Positions 37,801-46,439 of a DNA stretch of 64,000 nt are shown in pieces. A program made the translations under genes and the position numbers. The stretch's first letter is position 1, and each line of letters starts with the position of its first letter. The stretch is from positions 7,912,120 to 7,976,119 of the forward strand of contig CM024190.1 in assembly GCA_013433145.1 (NCBI GenBank). The letters are read 5' to 3'. The notes beneath the pieces were generated by a model that ran no database searches, had not been told where the DNA came from, and was given only the letters and a program-made list of their open reading frames with translations. Origin of the DNA: Ascaris suum. Lineage: Eukaryota; Nematoda; Chromadorea; Rhabditida; Ascarididae.

Positions 37801-38275
37801 GTGAATTTTTGCATGGCATCGATTTGTGTTAATATGCATGGGGTTAATCCCATGCACTCCGAAAAAATTAGTTTTGAACTCTGTGCACTATTTGTTGTTT
37901 TTATGGAAAATTCATGAATATCAAAAAAAGCCAGTTCCGCTGGATTACTTTCTCGAAACCAATAAACGCGGCTTTTGTTTTCCGCTCCGAACAATTCAAT
38001 TGACTGTGCAGTTCAATGGTCACCATATATAGTGTTGAAGGACGAATAGGATCATGTTTCCCTTCGACACCACTCCGTGAAGGAATCCTTCCAGGAAAGT
38101 GACACTGAAGGAACTAATGATTTGAGCCTTACTTGCATATTTTTAAGGGGTCCCGGTGATGAAGTATGCTCAGATCCTGTCGCTGGCGACGGTAGAATGG
38201 GGAGTTGGAATTCCCCATCACTCTTTGACGAATCGAAAATATGGTCACATTCTAAAACATCGCACTTATTGCTTA
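13692..38275 (-). CDS. lev-10: LEV-10-like acetylcholine-receptor clustering protein, 22 exons (5' end missing)
   Basis: In C. elegans LEV-10 is a type I membrane protein of muscle that clusters levamisole-sensitive acetylcholine receptors at neuromuscular junctions with LEV-9 and OIG-4. Here 22 exons encode five CUB domains, one LDLa repeat, a membrane span and a tail, the domain order I recall for LEV-10. Exons, 5' to 3': 38275-38133, 36478-36396, 36062-35946, 35337-35240, 33858-33792, 32584-32536, 31797-31706, 31388-31227, 30535-30385, 28546-28419, 27991-27831, 27696-27568, 27079-26979, 26202-26087, 25613-25546, 24845-24687, 23997-23858, 23105-22915, 21961-21885, 20524-20399, 14617-14383, 13839-13692. 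All junctions are in phase, giving about 912 residues without the N-terminus. The first traced exon starts in phase 1, so the signal peptide lies on an unseen upstream exon, perhaps shared with eat-18. Splice sites are inferred from consensus and domain fit. Confidence 0.9.
14383..14617 (-). CDS. lev-10: lev-10-like exon 21: membrane span and basic juxtamembrane region
   Basis: Acceptor ATTTCAG, phase 1; after NKLESATDIR comes the span TVLFAATFSGCIFLFIFGFF and then a very basic run (KKKFERKKKKRRR), fixing a type I topology with the CUB side outside. The exon ends at CA|GTAAGC (phase 2); reading through would stop at the next codon (CAG TAA), so an unspliced form would end in RPTDIQ. The exon is separated from the LDLa exon by a 5.8-kb intron. 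Confidence 0.9.
16035..16364 (-). repeat. Dispersed repeat, copy 2 of an inverted pair
   Basis: Reverse-complement copy of 5512-5842, inside the last large lev-10-like intron. Differences are scattered single bases, and both ends are sharp, which supports transposition or insertion rather than segmental inversion. Confidence 0.85.
16980..17019. other. Imperfect hairpin
   Basis: GCTTTAATTACCTATA pairs with TATAGGTAACGAAAGC with two internal mismatches; the perfect inner arms TTACCTATA (16987-16995) and TATAGGTAA (17004-17012) flank an 8-nt loop. Confidence 0.7.
18060..18127. repeat. (AAAC)n microsatellite
   Basis: Repeated AAAC units with a few AAGC and AACG variants, in the last large lev-10-like intron. 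Confidence 0.9.
20399..20524 (-). CDS. lev-10: lev-10-like exon 20: LDL-receptor class A repeat
   Basis: A 126-bp phase 1 to 1 exon, acceptor CATTGCAG and donor T|GTGAGT. It reads RECSDASLYLCTYTKLC, then IDARLRCNGDENC, then GLHDDTDEAH; the sixth Cys codon (T|GT) is completed by the next exon. Six cysteines with the CNGDENC...DDTDE calcium-cage acidic residues identify an LDLa module. LEV-10 carries one such repeat between its last CUB domain and the membrane span, exactly the position here. Reading through the donor leaves the frame open to a TAA at 20313 with a hydrophobic end. Confidence 0.93.
21111..21452 (-). CDS. Intronic open frame of unknown identity
   Basis: After a TTTTAG acceptor-like site the minus strand is open for about 113 codons in one frame to a stop at 21111, containing YSWWLKIDSKVQKIVAYLKH and ADARQYGQSILPF. 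It lies in the intron between the CUB 5 and LDLa exons. Its frame (phase 0) does not fit the phase 1 end of CUB 5; entering in phase 1 gives a stop after 8 codons. It may be a gene remnant, a mobile-element fragment, or chance. Not recognised. Confidence 0.25.
   Translation of the reverse strand: MFVKYLKIEYKDVTASYYGNEIVSCLIGSIFHGKIQRYSWWLKIDSKVQKIVAYLKHYEVIPAVEEADARQYGQSILPFLRRSHNLLMQKYSFPQMWKTIRYHINSLCNKECE
21885..23997 (-). CDS. lev-10: lev-10-like exons 17-19: CUB domain 5
   Basis: Exons 23997-23858 (phase 1 to 0), 23105-22915 (0 to 2), 21961-21885 (2 to 1). Landmarks: HCGQRI, GWLVSPGYPIRYNKDLICDW, KVRPGHR, NCQNAVIRVD, EICGTVESV, NNNTVRIS and FFTSPDKVNGLKGFNFTWTE. A second possible donor ten bases downstream (CAG|GTTTTC at 22904) would break the frame with the next exon, so ATAAG|GTTCTG at 22914 is used. 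Confidence 0.9.
22815..22862. repeat. Tandem duplication, 24 bp x2
   Basis: GGAAAGAAAAAGATCGGAAA plus GTGT/GTGC occurs twice head to tail (22815-22838, 22839-22862), differing at the last base. Intronic. Confidence 0.9.
24687..27079 (-). CDS. lev-10: lev-10-like exons 13-16: CUB domain 4
   Basis: Exons 27079-26979 (phase 1 to 0), 26202-26087 (0 to 2), 25613-25546 (2 to 1), 24845-24687 (1 to 1). Landmarks: KCLFKFTKPQGSFNSPRYPA, DTNCTYFIKASPGQQIQVYF, CADFLEIFD, KYCAQTFPGPTVSAF and EMRVFFRSDSQGTGNGFKAL. Asp in CADF and in RSDS, plus acidic residues in YFEQF, resemble the calcium-site residues of calcium-binding CUB domains. This is the most canonical of the five. Confidence 0.92.
27471..27520. 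repeat. Tandem duplication, 25 bp x2
   Basis: GATAAAGGTAACATTCACTT plus TATGA occurs twice exactly (27471-27495, 27496-27520), in the intron downstream of the last CUB 3 exon. Confidence 0.92.
27568..28546 (-). CDS. lev-10: lev-10-like exons 10-12: CUB domain 3
   Basis: CUB 3 starts in exon 30535-30385 (SEC...VHYIHSPK) and continues in 28546-28419 (YPHLYPANTTCTYIIDG, then VLLTFEKFAVL), 27991-27831 (ELCATAYVGIAMRD, then LCERIPE) and 27696-27568 (PRMVLVFSSFDR, then TPFGFRAKIEF). The donor of 28546-28419 is GG|GCAAGT, a GC-AG intron, chosen because it keeps phase with the TTTTCAG acceptor at 27991. The GT donor four bases downstream would need a weak CACAG acceptor near 27974. Either reading keeps the domain. 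Confidence 0.88.
30385..33858 (-). CDS. lev-10: lev-10-like exons 5-9: CUB domain 2
   Basis: Exons 33858-33792 (phase 1 to 2), 32584-32536 (2 to 0), 31797-31706 (0 to 2), 31388-31227 (2 to 2), 30535-30385 (2 to 0). Landmarks: AKCSFLIES, GTILSPTYPGTYPK, NFHCSYLLNGRMGQRIRFFF, HCPYDSMTIYDG, VCGLQQR and PRGYVIDYEF at the end. The HC codon at the 31706/31388 junction is completed exactly by splicing. The 30535-30385 exon also carries the linker and the start of CUB 3. Acceptors are mostly TTTCAG type (CATCTAG and CTTGCAG also occur), and donors include GTAAGC, GTATGT and GTTAGT. This is one of the best-conserved CUB domains here. Confidence 0.88.
34560..34715 (-). pseudogene. Orphan CUB-half-like open frame in a lev-10-like intron
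   Basis: Within the intron between 35240 and 33858 a minus-strand frame reads EMTIYNKTTNIKN, then FLHENFALIIAFITS, then FGKLFKLG. It resembles the second half of a CUB domain, compare SMTIYDGTTNKD in the real CUB 2 exon. The frame is open upstream to 34874. It lacks a good acceptor (best is GGTAG). If spliced from GGTAG (phase 2) to CTTG|GTGTTA (phase 1) it would be phase-compatible with replacing exon 35337-35240. It is either a dead duplicate exon, a rare alternative exon, or chance similarity. Confidence 0.35.
35240..38275 (-). CDS. lev-10: lev-10-like exons 1-4: CUB domain 1
   Basis: Four exons: 38275-38133 (phase 1 to 0), 36478-36396 (0 to 2), 36062-35946 (2 to 2), 35337-35240 (2 to 1). 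Landmarks: CDHIFDSSKSDGEFQLP at the domain start, CIYTFVAGPRQRVKLDFDQF (the C.Y.I...I.L.F core), CETEYVDIY, GGRYCGTVSPYVRI, and VIVLVFHSR...FRGHYSFISD at the end. The start is atypical: a Ser/Pro-rich stretch (ILPSPATGSEHTSSPGPLK) replaces the usual SP.YP..YP. The first exon could instead begin at 38251 (TTTTAG acceptor). Exon 36478-36396 uses a TTTAAG acceptor, unusual for nematodes but required by the phase. An overlapping frame in the first exon (stop at 38052) is also open and, spliced differently, gives a less CUB-like protein. Confidence 0.75.
36171..36194. repeat. Hexanucleotide repeat (AGGTAC)4
   Basis: Four exact AGGTAC units in the intron of the CUB 1 region. Confidence 0.85.
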
Positions 38276-38756
38276 CTAAAGAGGAAACTCTCTCGTGTTG
38301 CAACACACATTAGCAAAGCATTCTGATTTTCCCGATTGCTGCAACCTCACACACATCGAGCAAATTTCGGCAATTATGGTTTTCATATTTTGTGGTGCTG
38401 AATGAACCACCAATATTAGGAGATAGGAAGACTTCTGAAGAGATAGTATGAGGTGTTTTTCAAGAACTAATCATGATAATATAGGAATCCTATTTGAGCA
38501 GTAGCTGACCTCAAATCGAATAATTTCTTATGTTCCGCTAAAAGAATAAAGGGAGAGACCTTCATGAACACGATGACAGCGCTATCTAATAGGTAGCTGT
38601 TCGAATATGATCATCACAGACTTCCTACCCTATCATTACTTCTGTTACCATTACGCCACAATAAACAAAGAAATAGGCGCGCTAAAAGAAGTTTTTTTAG
38701 CGCTAGAATATTTTAGAGCTATAAATTACCGTCGTACTACAGTATTTCACCAATAC

Positions 38757-38969
38757 TTACTCTTCGTACTGTAGGACGCCCTTTAGCCAAAACACCATGA
38801 TGAGAACCAATAGGCATGCGATCACGAATGTGAATAGCAGCGCAAAAATAATATCGCAGTCGAGACTGCGGCAGAATGGGCAATCTTCCTTGATCTGATC
38901 GCCTTCCTCGAATTCGAGCATATCGATCCGAGTCTCGACAACCCTTTCCAGGGTGCGCATCCTCTCCAT
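38757..38969 (-). CDS. eat-18: EAT-18-like small single-pass membrane protein, 70 aa
   Basis: EAT-18 is a tiny nematode membrane protein required with the EAT-2 subunit for functional nicotinic receptors in pharyngeal muscle. The minus-strand frame from ATG 38969 to TAA 38757 gives 70 residues; C. elegans EAT-18 is about 71 by memory. It has a charged helical N-terminus (MERMRTLERVVETRIDMLEF), a CPFC pair and LDCD at residues 30-39, and one span at about 40-62 (IIFALLFTFVIACLLVLIMV), ending FWLKGVLQYEE. Identification rests on size, topology and position directly upstream of the lev-10-like gene on the same strand. An acceptor (GTGTAG) at 39018 places about 48 nt of 5' leader in this exon; the frame is open through it, so a longer N-terminus is possible. 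The stop overlaps a strong donor (GAAGA|GTAAGT). Confidence 0.85.
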   Translation of the reverse strand: MERMRTLERVVETRIDMLEFEEGDQIKEDCPFCRSLDCDIIFALLFTFVIACLLVLIMVFWLKGVLQYEE

Positions 38970-39017
38970 TACTCCCGGCCAGTGCTCTACACCTCTGCAC
39001 TTCTCCACGCACACTTT
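38970..39017 (-). promoter_or_regulatory. 5' leader of the eat-18-like exon after a 3' splice site
   Basis: The GTGTAG acceptor at 39018-39020 precedes 48 nt before the chosen ATG. It could receive an upstream exon shared with lev-10, or a trans-spliced leader. Weak polypyrimidine context; inference. Confidence 0.4.
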
Positions 39018-39029
39018 CTACACTATTTT

Positions 39030-42000
39030 TGTAAGCATTATTAACTCAACACGACATGAATACGACGACAAGACGCCTTACACAACAATATGAAGGTAGT
39101 AGAGGTAATACAGGTAGCAGATGCAACGGGTCATGCAACTTAGCAGTACGAGCTTAAGATCTGTGCAATAATGAATCTAGCAATGTTACACCGTCAATAA
39201 AGCGTGTGAGTGTTTTTTCCTGCACTCATTTTCTTCGTTTGCTACAAGGGAGCATATTGCTGGCTACAAATTCCACACTAATCTAGCCAGTTCTGCTTCA
39301 AAAATTAGATCAATCATCCATATCCAGATCAACCATTTTTGCTTCGACTCCTGCATTCATCTCTTCCACTCTTGTTACAGGCCGCATGCCGAAGAGCATA
39401 AAGGGCTATCATGGAAAATGTTTTCAGAGGCCTCAGTCTCTTTGAAAATTGTTAGAGTGTCGCCTACTTACGTATCAGTGAGCTGAATCTACAATAACGG
39501 GTCGCCTGGTCACCCCATTACTGCTAATGCGACGGTCGTTTCATCGCCTCTCAGCTGACACATCAAGAATATGGCTGAGCCTTTTTGCCTTAGTTGTCTT
39601 TTTTATGTAAAGCGTTGGATGGGTACTTCGTTTCAGACGTTTGTCTGTTATGCAGAACGATTGACAAGCACATTAAGAATAAACGAAGAAGAGCATATGG
39701 AAGCAAATACACAAATCTCACATTTGTCTGTTTAATACGTCAACGAAATTAGCGATCGCTTTTAACGATCAATTGAGCTGCATCAATGCTGATATGCCAA
39801 CAAATTCTCTAGCTACCTCCTACAAAGACAACGCATTCATTGGCATCGAGACCAGCAACCAGTCTAAGAATGCCTACGAATCAACGCTGCAGTGCCTGAC
39901 GTCCTGGATTACAGTTGATGGCGCAATAGAGCAGTTTTTGGCTACGTGGATAATGTTTTTAGTCCGGCTCCGTCGTTGATGAGTGCTCTGAATGATCTGA
40001 GAGAGACTGCCGGATAGGATGACCTTTCCTACTTTCAAACAGACTCATCTTTAGCTCGGAGCTCACAATCACAAACTTCCTGCAACGAAACTTCATTCTC
40101 AAAATTCTAAAATTCACTCGCAAATGGTCATTATAGACAGTGCTGAGTGATGCCGAGCACTAACATCCGCATTCCCAAAATTGGAGTCCCACTTTAGGGG
40201 ATTCAACAGTGGTTTCCGAGATTTTCGGGGGTCAATGCCAGTGAAGCTAGAGAGTGGATGTGGTCTATGCGAACGGCGCGGACGGCGAGGCCACTGGGGA
40301 GCGCCATGATGGGGTTATTGCCATTTAGACTGTGGGTCGAGAGCATAAGTGGGCCTCTGACCTAGAACGAAAGTATCGGAAGAGAAGAGCAGTATAACGT
40401 AAAAATACGAGAGAGCAGCTTTACAGTAACACATACAGAGCGATACGCATAATTGCATACTAAGCATGACATTTGCACATATTCACCGTTTTCCCATCCT
40501 TGCCTGAAACGTCTTAATTCCATCAGCTTACGTCAACTTTTTATGGACTCGCGCCCCATCGGATGACAGCTGTGGGCTAACAAATCGATTAACACTGTGC
40601 AAAAAATTTCCACTGGATCTTAACCAGACCTGTCGAGGAGGTCGATCCGGAATCTGATGTGAGTAAACACTTCCCATTGCTACAGACAGTCAATCAATGA
40701 GCTCCACGAAACGCTTTTCGTTGTCAGTCAGTTGAGTACGATTATGTCTCTTTATGTTTATCCACTTATGTGAACCAAACACATGAGCTTGTGGCTGCAG
40801 ATCACAGACAAAAACAATCGACGTCAAATTTCACGTGACTTTGCTACGTCATACATTAGTGTACCGTTGTGTTGTGTCTCATTTACAGAGAATTTTGTGC
40901 ACTACTTACCAACAAAATTTATCGACCGATAACTAGTAAGCTGCTTGATACTGCCTTTGCATCGCGAAAACGATGCCTTAATTGCAATGCTGCAAGAAAT
41001 GGTCTCACGAATGTTGAAATTCTCTGATCAGGTAATAAGAATGGAAATGCGCTGAAGACGTATTAGGTGCAAATTCTAAAATTCTTCAAGTTTAGTGTCT
41101 TTTTTATGCTTTTTTGCAAAATTTTTCAAGACTTTCAGGTGCTTACTTCCCGCGTGGTCATGGCTAGCTACATGAAAATGCCGCAGTTTGGGTTTCACAA
41201 TTCCCCGTTAATGGAGGAAAAAGGAATGACCACAGAATTGATAATACATAGCAAATGTTAACAATCGACTCAAATTCTAACCAATATCCTCATCGTTCTA
41301 GTGGGCAGTAAGATGAGAGAAACACTGCGCGATCTGCTAAAAAAAAAAAATAAGAGAATAGAAGACGAAGAATGTGATACTGCGAATATTTTAAGGAGGG
41401 TATTGGGCTAAAAACAAGAAATGAGTTCAAAACAGTATCACAATCTATTATCACAGTATGTTGTCCAAAAATGAATCTTACAGGGGTCTCAAATTAAAGG
41501 TCAACATTTAGGAAGAAAAAATGCGATGCACTCGGTAAACTTGCATGAACATTTAAACGACATCTCCTACTGCTCATAAAACGCCCACATAATTTATCTA
41601 TCAAATGAAATAAAACCAATCAAACAAACAACATGTAAAATACAATACAAAACCCAACTGGCATTATTGTTCGCCTTGAAAACAATCGAAGAATAACCGA
41701 TGAAAAAAGTTGATTTGGAAGCAAACGATGAAATTACAGAAGAGATAAGAGGATTACAGATTTATCACCGCATATTGTCAAAATCATTTTAAGCTGAGTT
41801 CAACAATGAACAACGAATTTTGCTTAATTTCTTCGAGACAATCGTTTGTAGGACCCGTAAAAGCACCCCTTTACTAATCGAAAGCAAGGCCCCACACGGG
41901 CCCACCAAAACTCATGACGACAAACGAAACGAAACTGGACAGAGTGGGCAATAGCAATTCTTATATACCCTACTCATAGTATCAAAGCGACACTTCGAAG

Positions 42001-45000
42001 AGCATTTAAAAAACGCAAACTGTTCTACGATCATAGTAAACTGCTTTATAACCATAATCGAGCTGCGTAACGATCAAAATCGTTACATCGTTTGGTTTTA
42101 GGAGATAGCGACAGTGCAGCCGCAACTAGCCTGTCTGGTTTCCCTGACAGTCCTCTGCTCTTTCGCTGCTCAAACAATCTTATTGTTTTATCAATCGATA
42201 GAACAGCCGCTTAAAACTTAGCACTTATTTCACCAAAAGACAATCTCACTCTTTAATGAAATCTTTCATTTTTGCTAGAGACGAAATGGAAAAAATTGTT
42301 TTGAAATGACAATCATTTCGCCGTATTCCCACGACGCAATCAAACGCGTGCAGAAAGCTGCAATTGGTCAAGAAGGTCACCTTTCATGACGAGTGAATAT
42401 GACCACATTTTTAGAATTTTCTCATAATAATTCTAGAAAAAAAAAACCCAACATCCTAAATAAGAGTTTAATTGTATTTTCTAAAATAGAGCAGAAAATT
42501 ACCGTAGAGAACACATATTTAATCCATAGTAAACAAAAAAACTTATTTATTTCTTTAAAGGTAGCTAGTTCGTTATTGGAATAGCTAGCTCTTTCAAGGT
42601 AGAGTTATACTCGTCCACTAATTTTATTCGTTAACAATCAAAAATTCTTATCATATATGAACGAAACATTGATTTCTTTGATCGTTTATAGACTTTGAAA
42701 TTAACTATTCAAAAATCATAAGGTTATTTGCTTCGTGCAGAAAGGATAACCGTACCGTATCAGACCACAAGGCAGTTTCAGGCGGCCTACGAGGAGGGAG
42801 TATCGCAGTATCGGATGGATCGCAGTATACTTCCTGGATTGGCACCAAAAGCAATATGCAAGAAACAACAACTAAGAAATATCCTTGACGAGCGGCAAAG
42901 TGGAAAACTCAAGTGGCGCGACCAAGCGAGTCGCTAGGAGTTTTTGCTAGTGTTTGCAAATGAGAGATTATGGGCACTTGGGCTGAAGCTGTCTCTTCTT
43001 GAGTAGCTGCCAGCCGATTGAGCCTGCTCAATATATTATCGCAGTGAATGTATACGGCGTATACCCTGCCGCCCTCATTTGGGGCGTTTTCCCACGGGAG
43101 ACCATTACAACTTCACTTTGCTACTCACAAAAAAAAAAGATATTTAATGTAAAGTAGGAGCGATACAAAAAAAAAGATATAAAGTACGATAGATCGGTGG
43201 GTTAAACGATACGAAATTCCCAAGAAGTTGCTGAAAATAAGTTGTCATTTCATACCAGTAAATACTCAACGGGTTTTCCCAAAGGTCTTATATCTCTGCA
43301 AATGAGACAATTTATTGACAAAAATTCACGTTTCTTTTAATGAAATGTATGGATGAAACTATAGTTATCAAAAAAAAATCTATGCAGCCGCAGCCACATA
43401 TGTGACGTTGAAATATGCATTACAAATATGCATTCGACTATATTTCCATTGGGAAATAGCTGAAATTTTGTGTATATTTTACCAAATTGAACTATCGCAA
43501 TAGCAACGTTGATTGACATGAACTTTTATTTATAATCTATTTTATCAATGGAGAACATGAAGCGCTCTATTGGTTGATGACCTATTTTTCGACTTACCAA
43601 ATGATTTGTCGAATTCGATTCATTCACTCGTTTCAAGTTGAATTTGCTTTCGCTTTTTGTATACTACTTATACGTCTTTGATAAAGTAAAACAAGCCTAA
43701 CAGCTCAACTAGCTACGAGAGCTTTTATCTAGGTAAAAACTGGCTTTAATCTCCTTTTTATTATTGGTTAGCCCTTCCGACGAAATTGGAGGACAATGTT
43801 AAGTCGACCAGGCCTCATGCAGAAGGGCAGCGTTTTCATTGGCCAAGTTTCGAGACCCCCGGCTACAACCGCTCAGCATAAAGAATGATCGGGTATGAGA
43901 CTTCCAGAACCCTCAGTCTGAAATTTAATACGGTTTACAAGTTTAAGCCGCATTTCTCGCCTCAAGGAATTGGCGGCCGAGGGTTCACATTCACATCCGA
44001 GAAAGAATAGCCGTCGCCAAGTCAATCGACAATTTTCATAATTCAAGATACATAATTAAGGTTATTATGTGAGGTAGTTGAAATTTGTGCCGCTTTCCAA
44101 TAAACTCGATAGCGCGCACTTACAGCGTAAAGGCAAAATACAATATGTGATTTTGTGAGTTTTTGAACAACTTTAGAACGCATCACAAACCCATTGAAAA
44201 AGAAACGTAAGTACAATAGAGAAAGCTGTTCTAGCTCGAAGAATAACTTTAATTTCACTTTATAACTCAAGAATATCTACGGGGAAAGAACTTGGCGGAA
44301 GAATAAATTCGAGGTTTATTTTCACTTCCATAAAACTAACTTACTCAGTGAAAGACAAATAAAAATAAAAAAATAAAATAACAGTGCTAATCTCATCCAT
44401 AACAAATAAGGTTTACTTTCACGTTTACTCACTAAGCAAATAGTAAATATTTGCTATCATTTTATATGAAGTGGCATATAGAGTATGAATTGTCAGCTAT
44501 GAATGCAAATAGATCTTTCAGAAAAAAAGCATCAACTAGCTAACACTTTCGATCATACTGTTAGAAATGCGCAAAAAAATTTACATCCTACAGAAACACA
44601 ATTTAACACAGAGATAATCGTTGCATTTTTCAACAGTTCCATTTATGCAATCAGACGAATTCGGCCTGTAGATACTCAGGAAATTCTGAAATTCTTTATA
44701 AAAATTTCCACAGAAATTTTAAAAATCCTCTCAAAAAATACTTCTTCTATTTGGTTGATATTCTAAATGTGAAGTATGCAAATTACTATGAGTAGAACAT
44801 TGAAACGTTAGTCATATATGAACTATTCGACTGCCGAAATTGCTCGCTGACTGATGAGGTTGCACATTAAGTATGTTTCATATAGCATCATTTTTTAATA
44901 TGGTTGCAACACGATCAATAGTAAAATAATAATCAGCAACAATAGATTCTGTCATACATCGCTACGATGAAATAACTTGAGCTAAATTCATTGAAATAGG

Positions 45001-46030
45001 AAAGTAAGATATGGGTAAGAGTATGCCGTAACTATGCTTCAATGCGATGTCGTAAAACCTATTGTTCATCCCATAGTAAACTAAAAGGTTTCACTAGTTA
45101 TTCAGATCATGCAATAAACTTTTGAATCGATCGTTGAACGCAGTGGCTACGAAAAACGTTGAACGCTTAAGCTCTCTAGTAAAATGAAGACTAATTGGAG
45201 GAAAATAAACAAATAAAATAAAATAAGAGGAAAAACTTACGGAAAATTGTTTCGGCTTTAGTTGCAGACGTGACGAATGGAATAAAAATCAAACAATAAT
45301 AAAAATATGCGAACCACATCGCCAGCAGACATCTGCTCAACACGATTCACATTGCGCCATTAGAAGCCAATGTTTTACTGAAGCATTTACTCATTTAAAA
45401 AGGCAAAAAGTGCGTCTCAAGTAGAAATTAAGTCGAAGAGATTAAATAGATGATAGCTGCTGCGTGAGGGAATTCAGCGGCTTATTTTTAGTAACGGAAA
45501 GCGTTGGGCAAATTTTGTCAAAGCAATGCAGCATACAACTATTCGAATATCAAAACCAACTGAACCATTTGCCTTTCAGTCCTCCTACTTCTTCTCTCTC
45601 CCCTCCCTCGATTTCCTGTTATTGCATGCCTCTCGCCACCCCAGTCGACTTCGTCTGTAACCAACTCCTCGACCTATCGATGCACGCCTTCCTCACTCTT
45701 TTTTATCCACCAAGCATACCAGACCTTACGTTATCAACCAACTCCGCCAGTGACCCACTCAGCCTGTTAAACCCCGCCGTCATTAACTGATTTCGTGTAT
45801 GATCCACTCCCCAGAATACTAACTCAAACCCTTCCACCCCTCATCTCATTGCAATATTGGATTGACTCCATGCACTCTTCAGCTTGATTTCCATTAACTG
45901 CGAGTTACGGAGGCACAATGGATACTACTGCATCATTGAGTACCTCTCCAAATTCGTGCAATCGTAGTGGCTAATGCAACTATATTTTTAGGCAGATGCT
46001 ATGGAAAGATATGCACATTTAGCAACATGT
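39030..46030. other. Upstream region of eat-18/lev-10, no firm gene
   Basis: The shared 5' exon and promoter should be here. Exon-like intervals with both splice signals on the minus strand are 40910-40989 (TTGCAG acceptor, GTAAGT donor) and 44592-44685 (TTTCAG acceptor, four Cys). A 12-17 nt interval ends in C|GTAAGT at about 39468-39484. Separate GC-rich dispersed-repeat-like blocks lie at 40200-40380 and 43800-44000. None could be tied to a gene. Confidence 0.4.
42728..42937 (+). CDS. Possible plus-strand exon or element fragment
   Basis: A plus frame after a TTCGTGCAG acceptor-like site reads ERITVPYQTTRQFQAAYEEG and later KKQQLRNILDERQSGKLKWR to a stop. Composition is protein-like and GC is raised. 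The following 200 bp (GGCGTATACCCTGCCGCC region) looks like interspersed-repeat sequence, so this may be a transposon remnant. Family not recognised. Confidence 0.25.
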   Translation: MLRAERITVPYQTTRQFQAAYEEGVSQYRMDRSILPGLAPKAICKKQQLRNILDERQSGKLKWRDQASR

Positions 46031-46050
46031 AAAGGATGTTTCTTCTAGAT

Positions 46051-46432
46051 GATGACCGATCTACAGGAAAACATTGCAAGAGAAGACAAAAAACTGTATG
46101 GATGCAGTTACTTCTCCTTATGATCTGAACTGAGTCCTCAAGGTCACATTGATGAAGCCAACCAAATCGCCACAAAGCGGATACCTTGAGAGAACTAGAG
46201 CTCTAAACTATCGTTAGCAACTTTTGTTTCAGATGGAGAGAGAATGGATCTCCTTGAGAAATGAGACAGGTAAGGTGGACGAGAAAATCGAGCAGCCGAG
46301 GAGCTCATCCAATCAAAAAATAAGGGCAGTCTCGAAACAGAACTGGAGAGGAAGAAATGGAGATGAAACACAAAGCAAATGCTCCTGCCATTTGAAAAAA
46401 CCCTATCGCTTGCCTGTTCGGGAAATAATCTA
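46051..46432 (+). pseudogene. Coiled-coil (myosin-rod-like) exon fragments
   Basis: On the plus strand a TTTCTTCTAG acceptor is followed by MMTDLQENIAREDKKL (about 46051). A few bases later a frame reads GHIDEANQIATKR, then TLRELEL in another frame (about 46140-46205). A perfect TTTGTTTCAG acceptor precedes MEREWISLRNETG, which ends at a strong ACAG|GTAAGG donor. Downstream a third frame reads RENRAAEELIQSKNKG, then SLETELERKKWR. Heptad-like, Glu/Lys/Leu-rich segments in successive frames resemble muscle-myosin or paramyosin rod sequence (compare DEAEQIA and RELE motifs). Frame changes and stops suggest a decayed copy, although small real exons cannot be excluded. Confidence 0.35.
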
Positions 46433-46439
46433 GCTAGGA

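Noticed and set aside
38346..38397. Minus exon-like interval TTKYENHNCRNLLDVCE between eat-18 and lev-10 exon 1
   Set aside because: Joining it would force a different frame in 38251-38133 that loses the CUB 1 start (CDHIF...DGEF) and does not join the next exon.
40594..40653. Minus interval reading STGLVKIQWKFFAQ, and 43360-43459 reading NIVECIFVMHISTSHMW, both faintly CUB-like
   Set aside because: Five intact CUB domains already complete the LEV-10 architecture downstream of eat-18; donors are weak and phases do not form a chain.
45464..45790. 108-codon Ser/Pro/Leu-rich plus frame
   Set aside because: Pyrimidine-rich low-complexity DNA, no splice signals or homology recognised.
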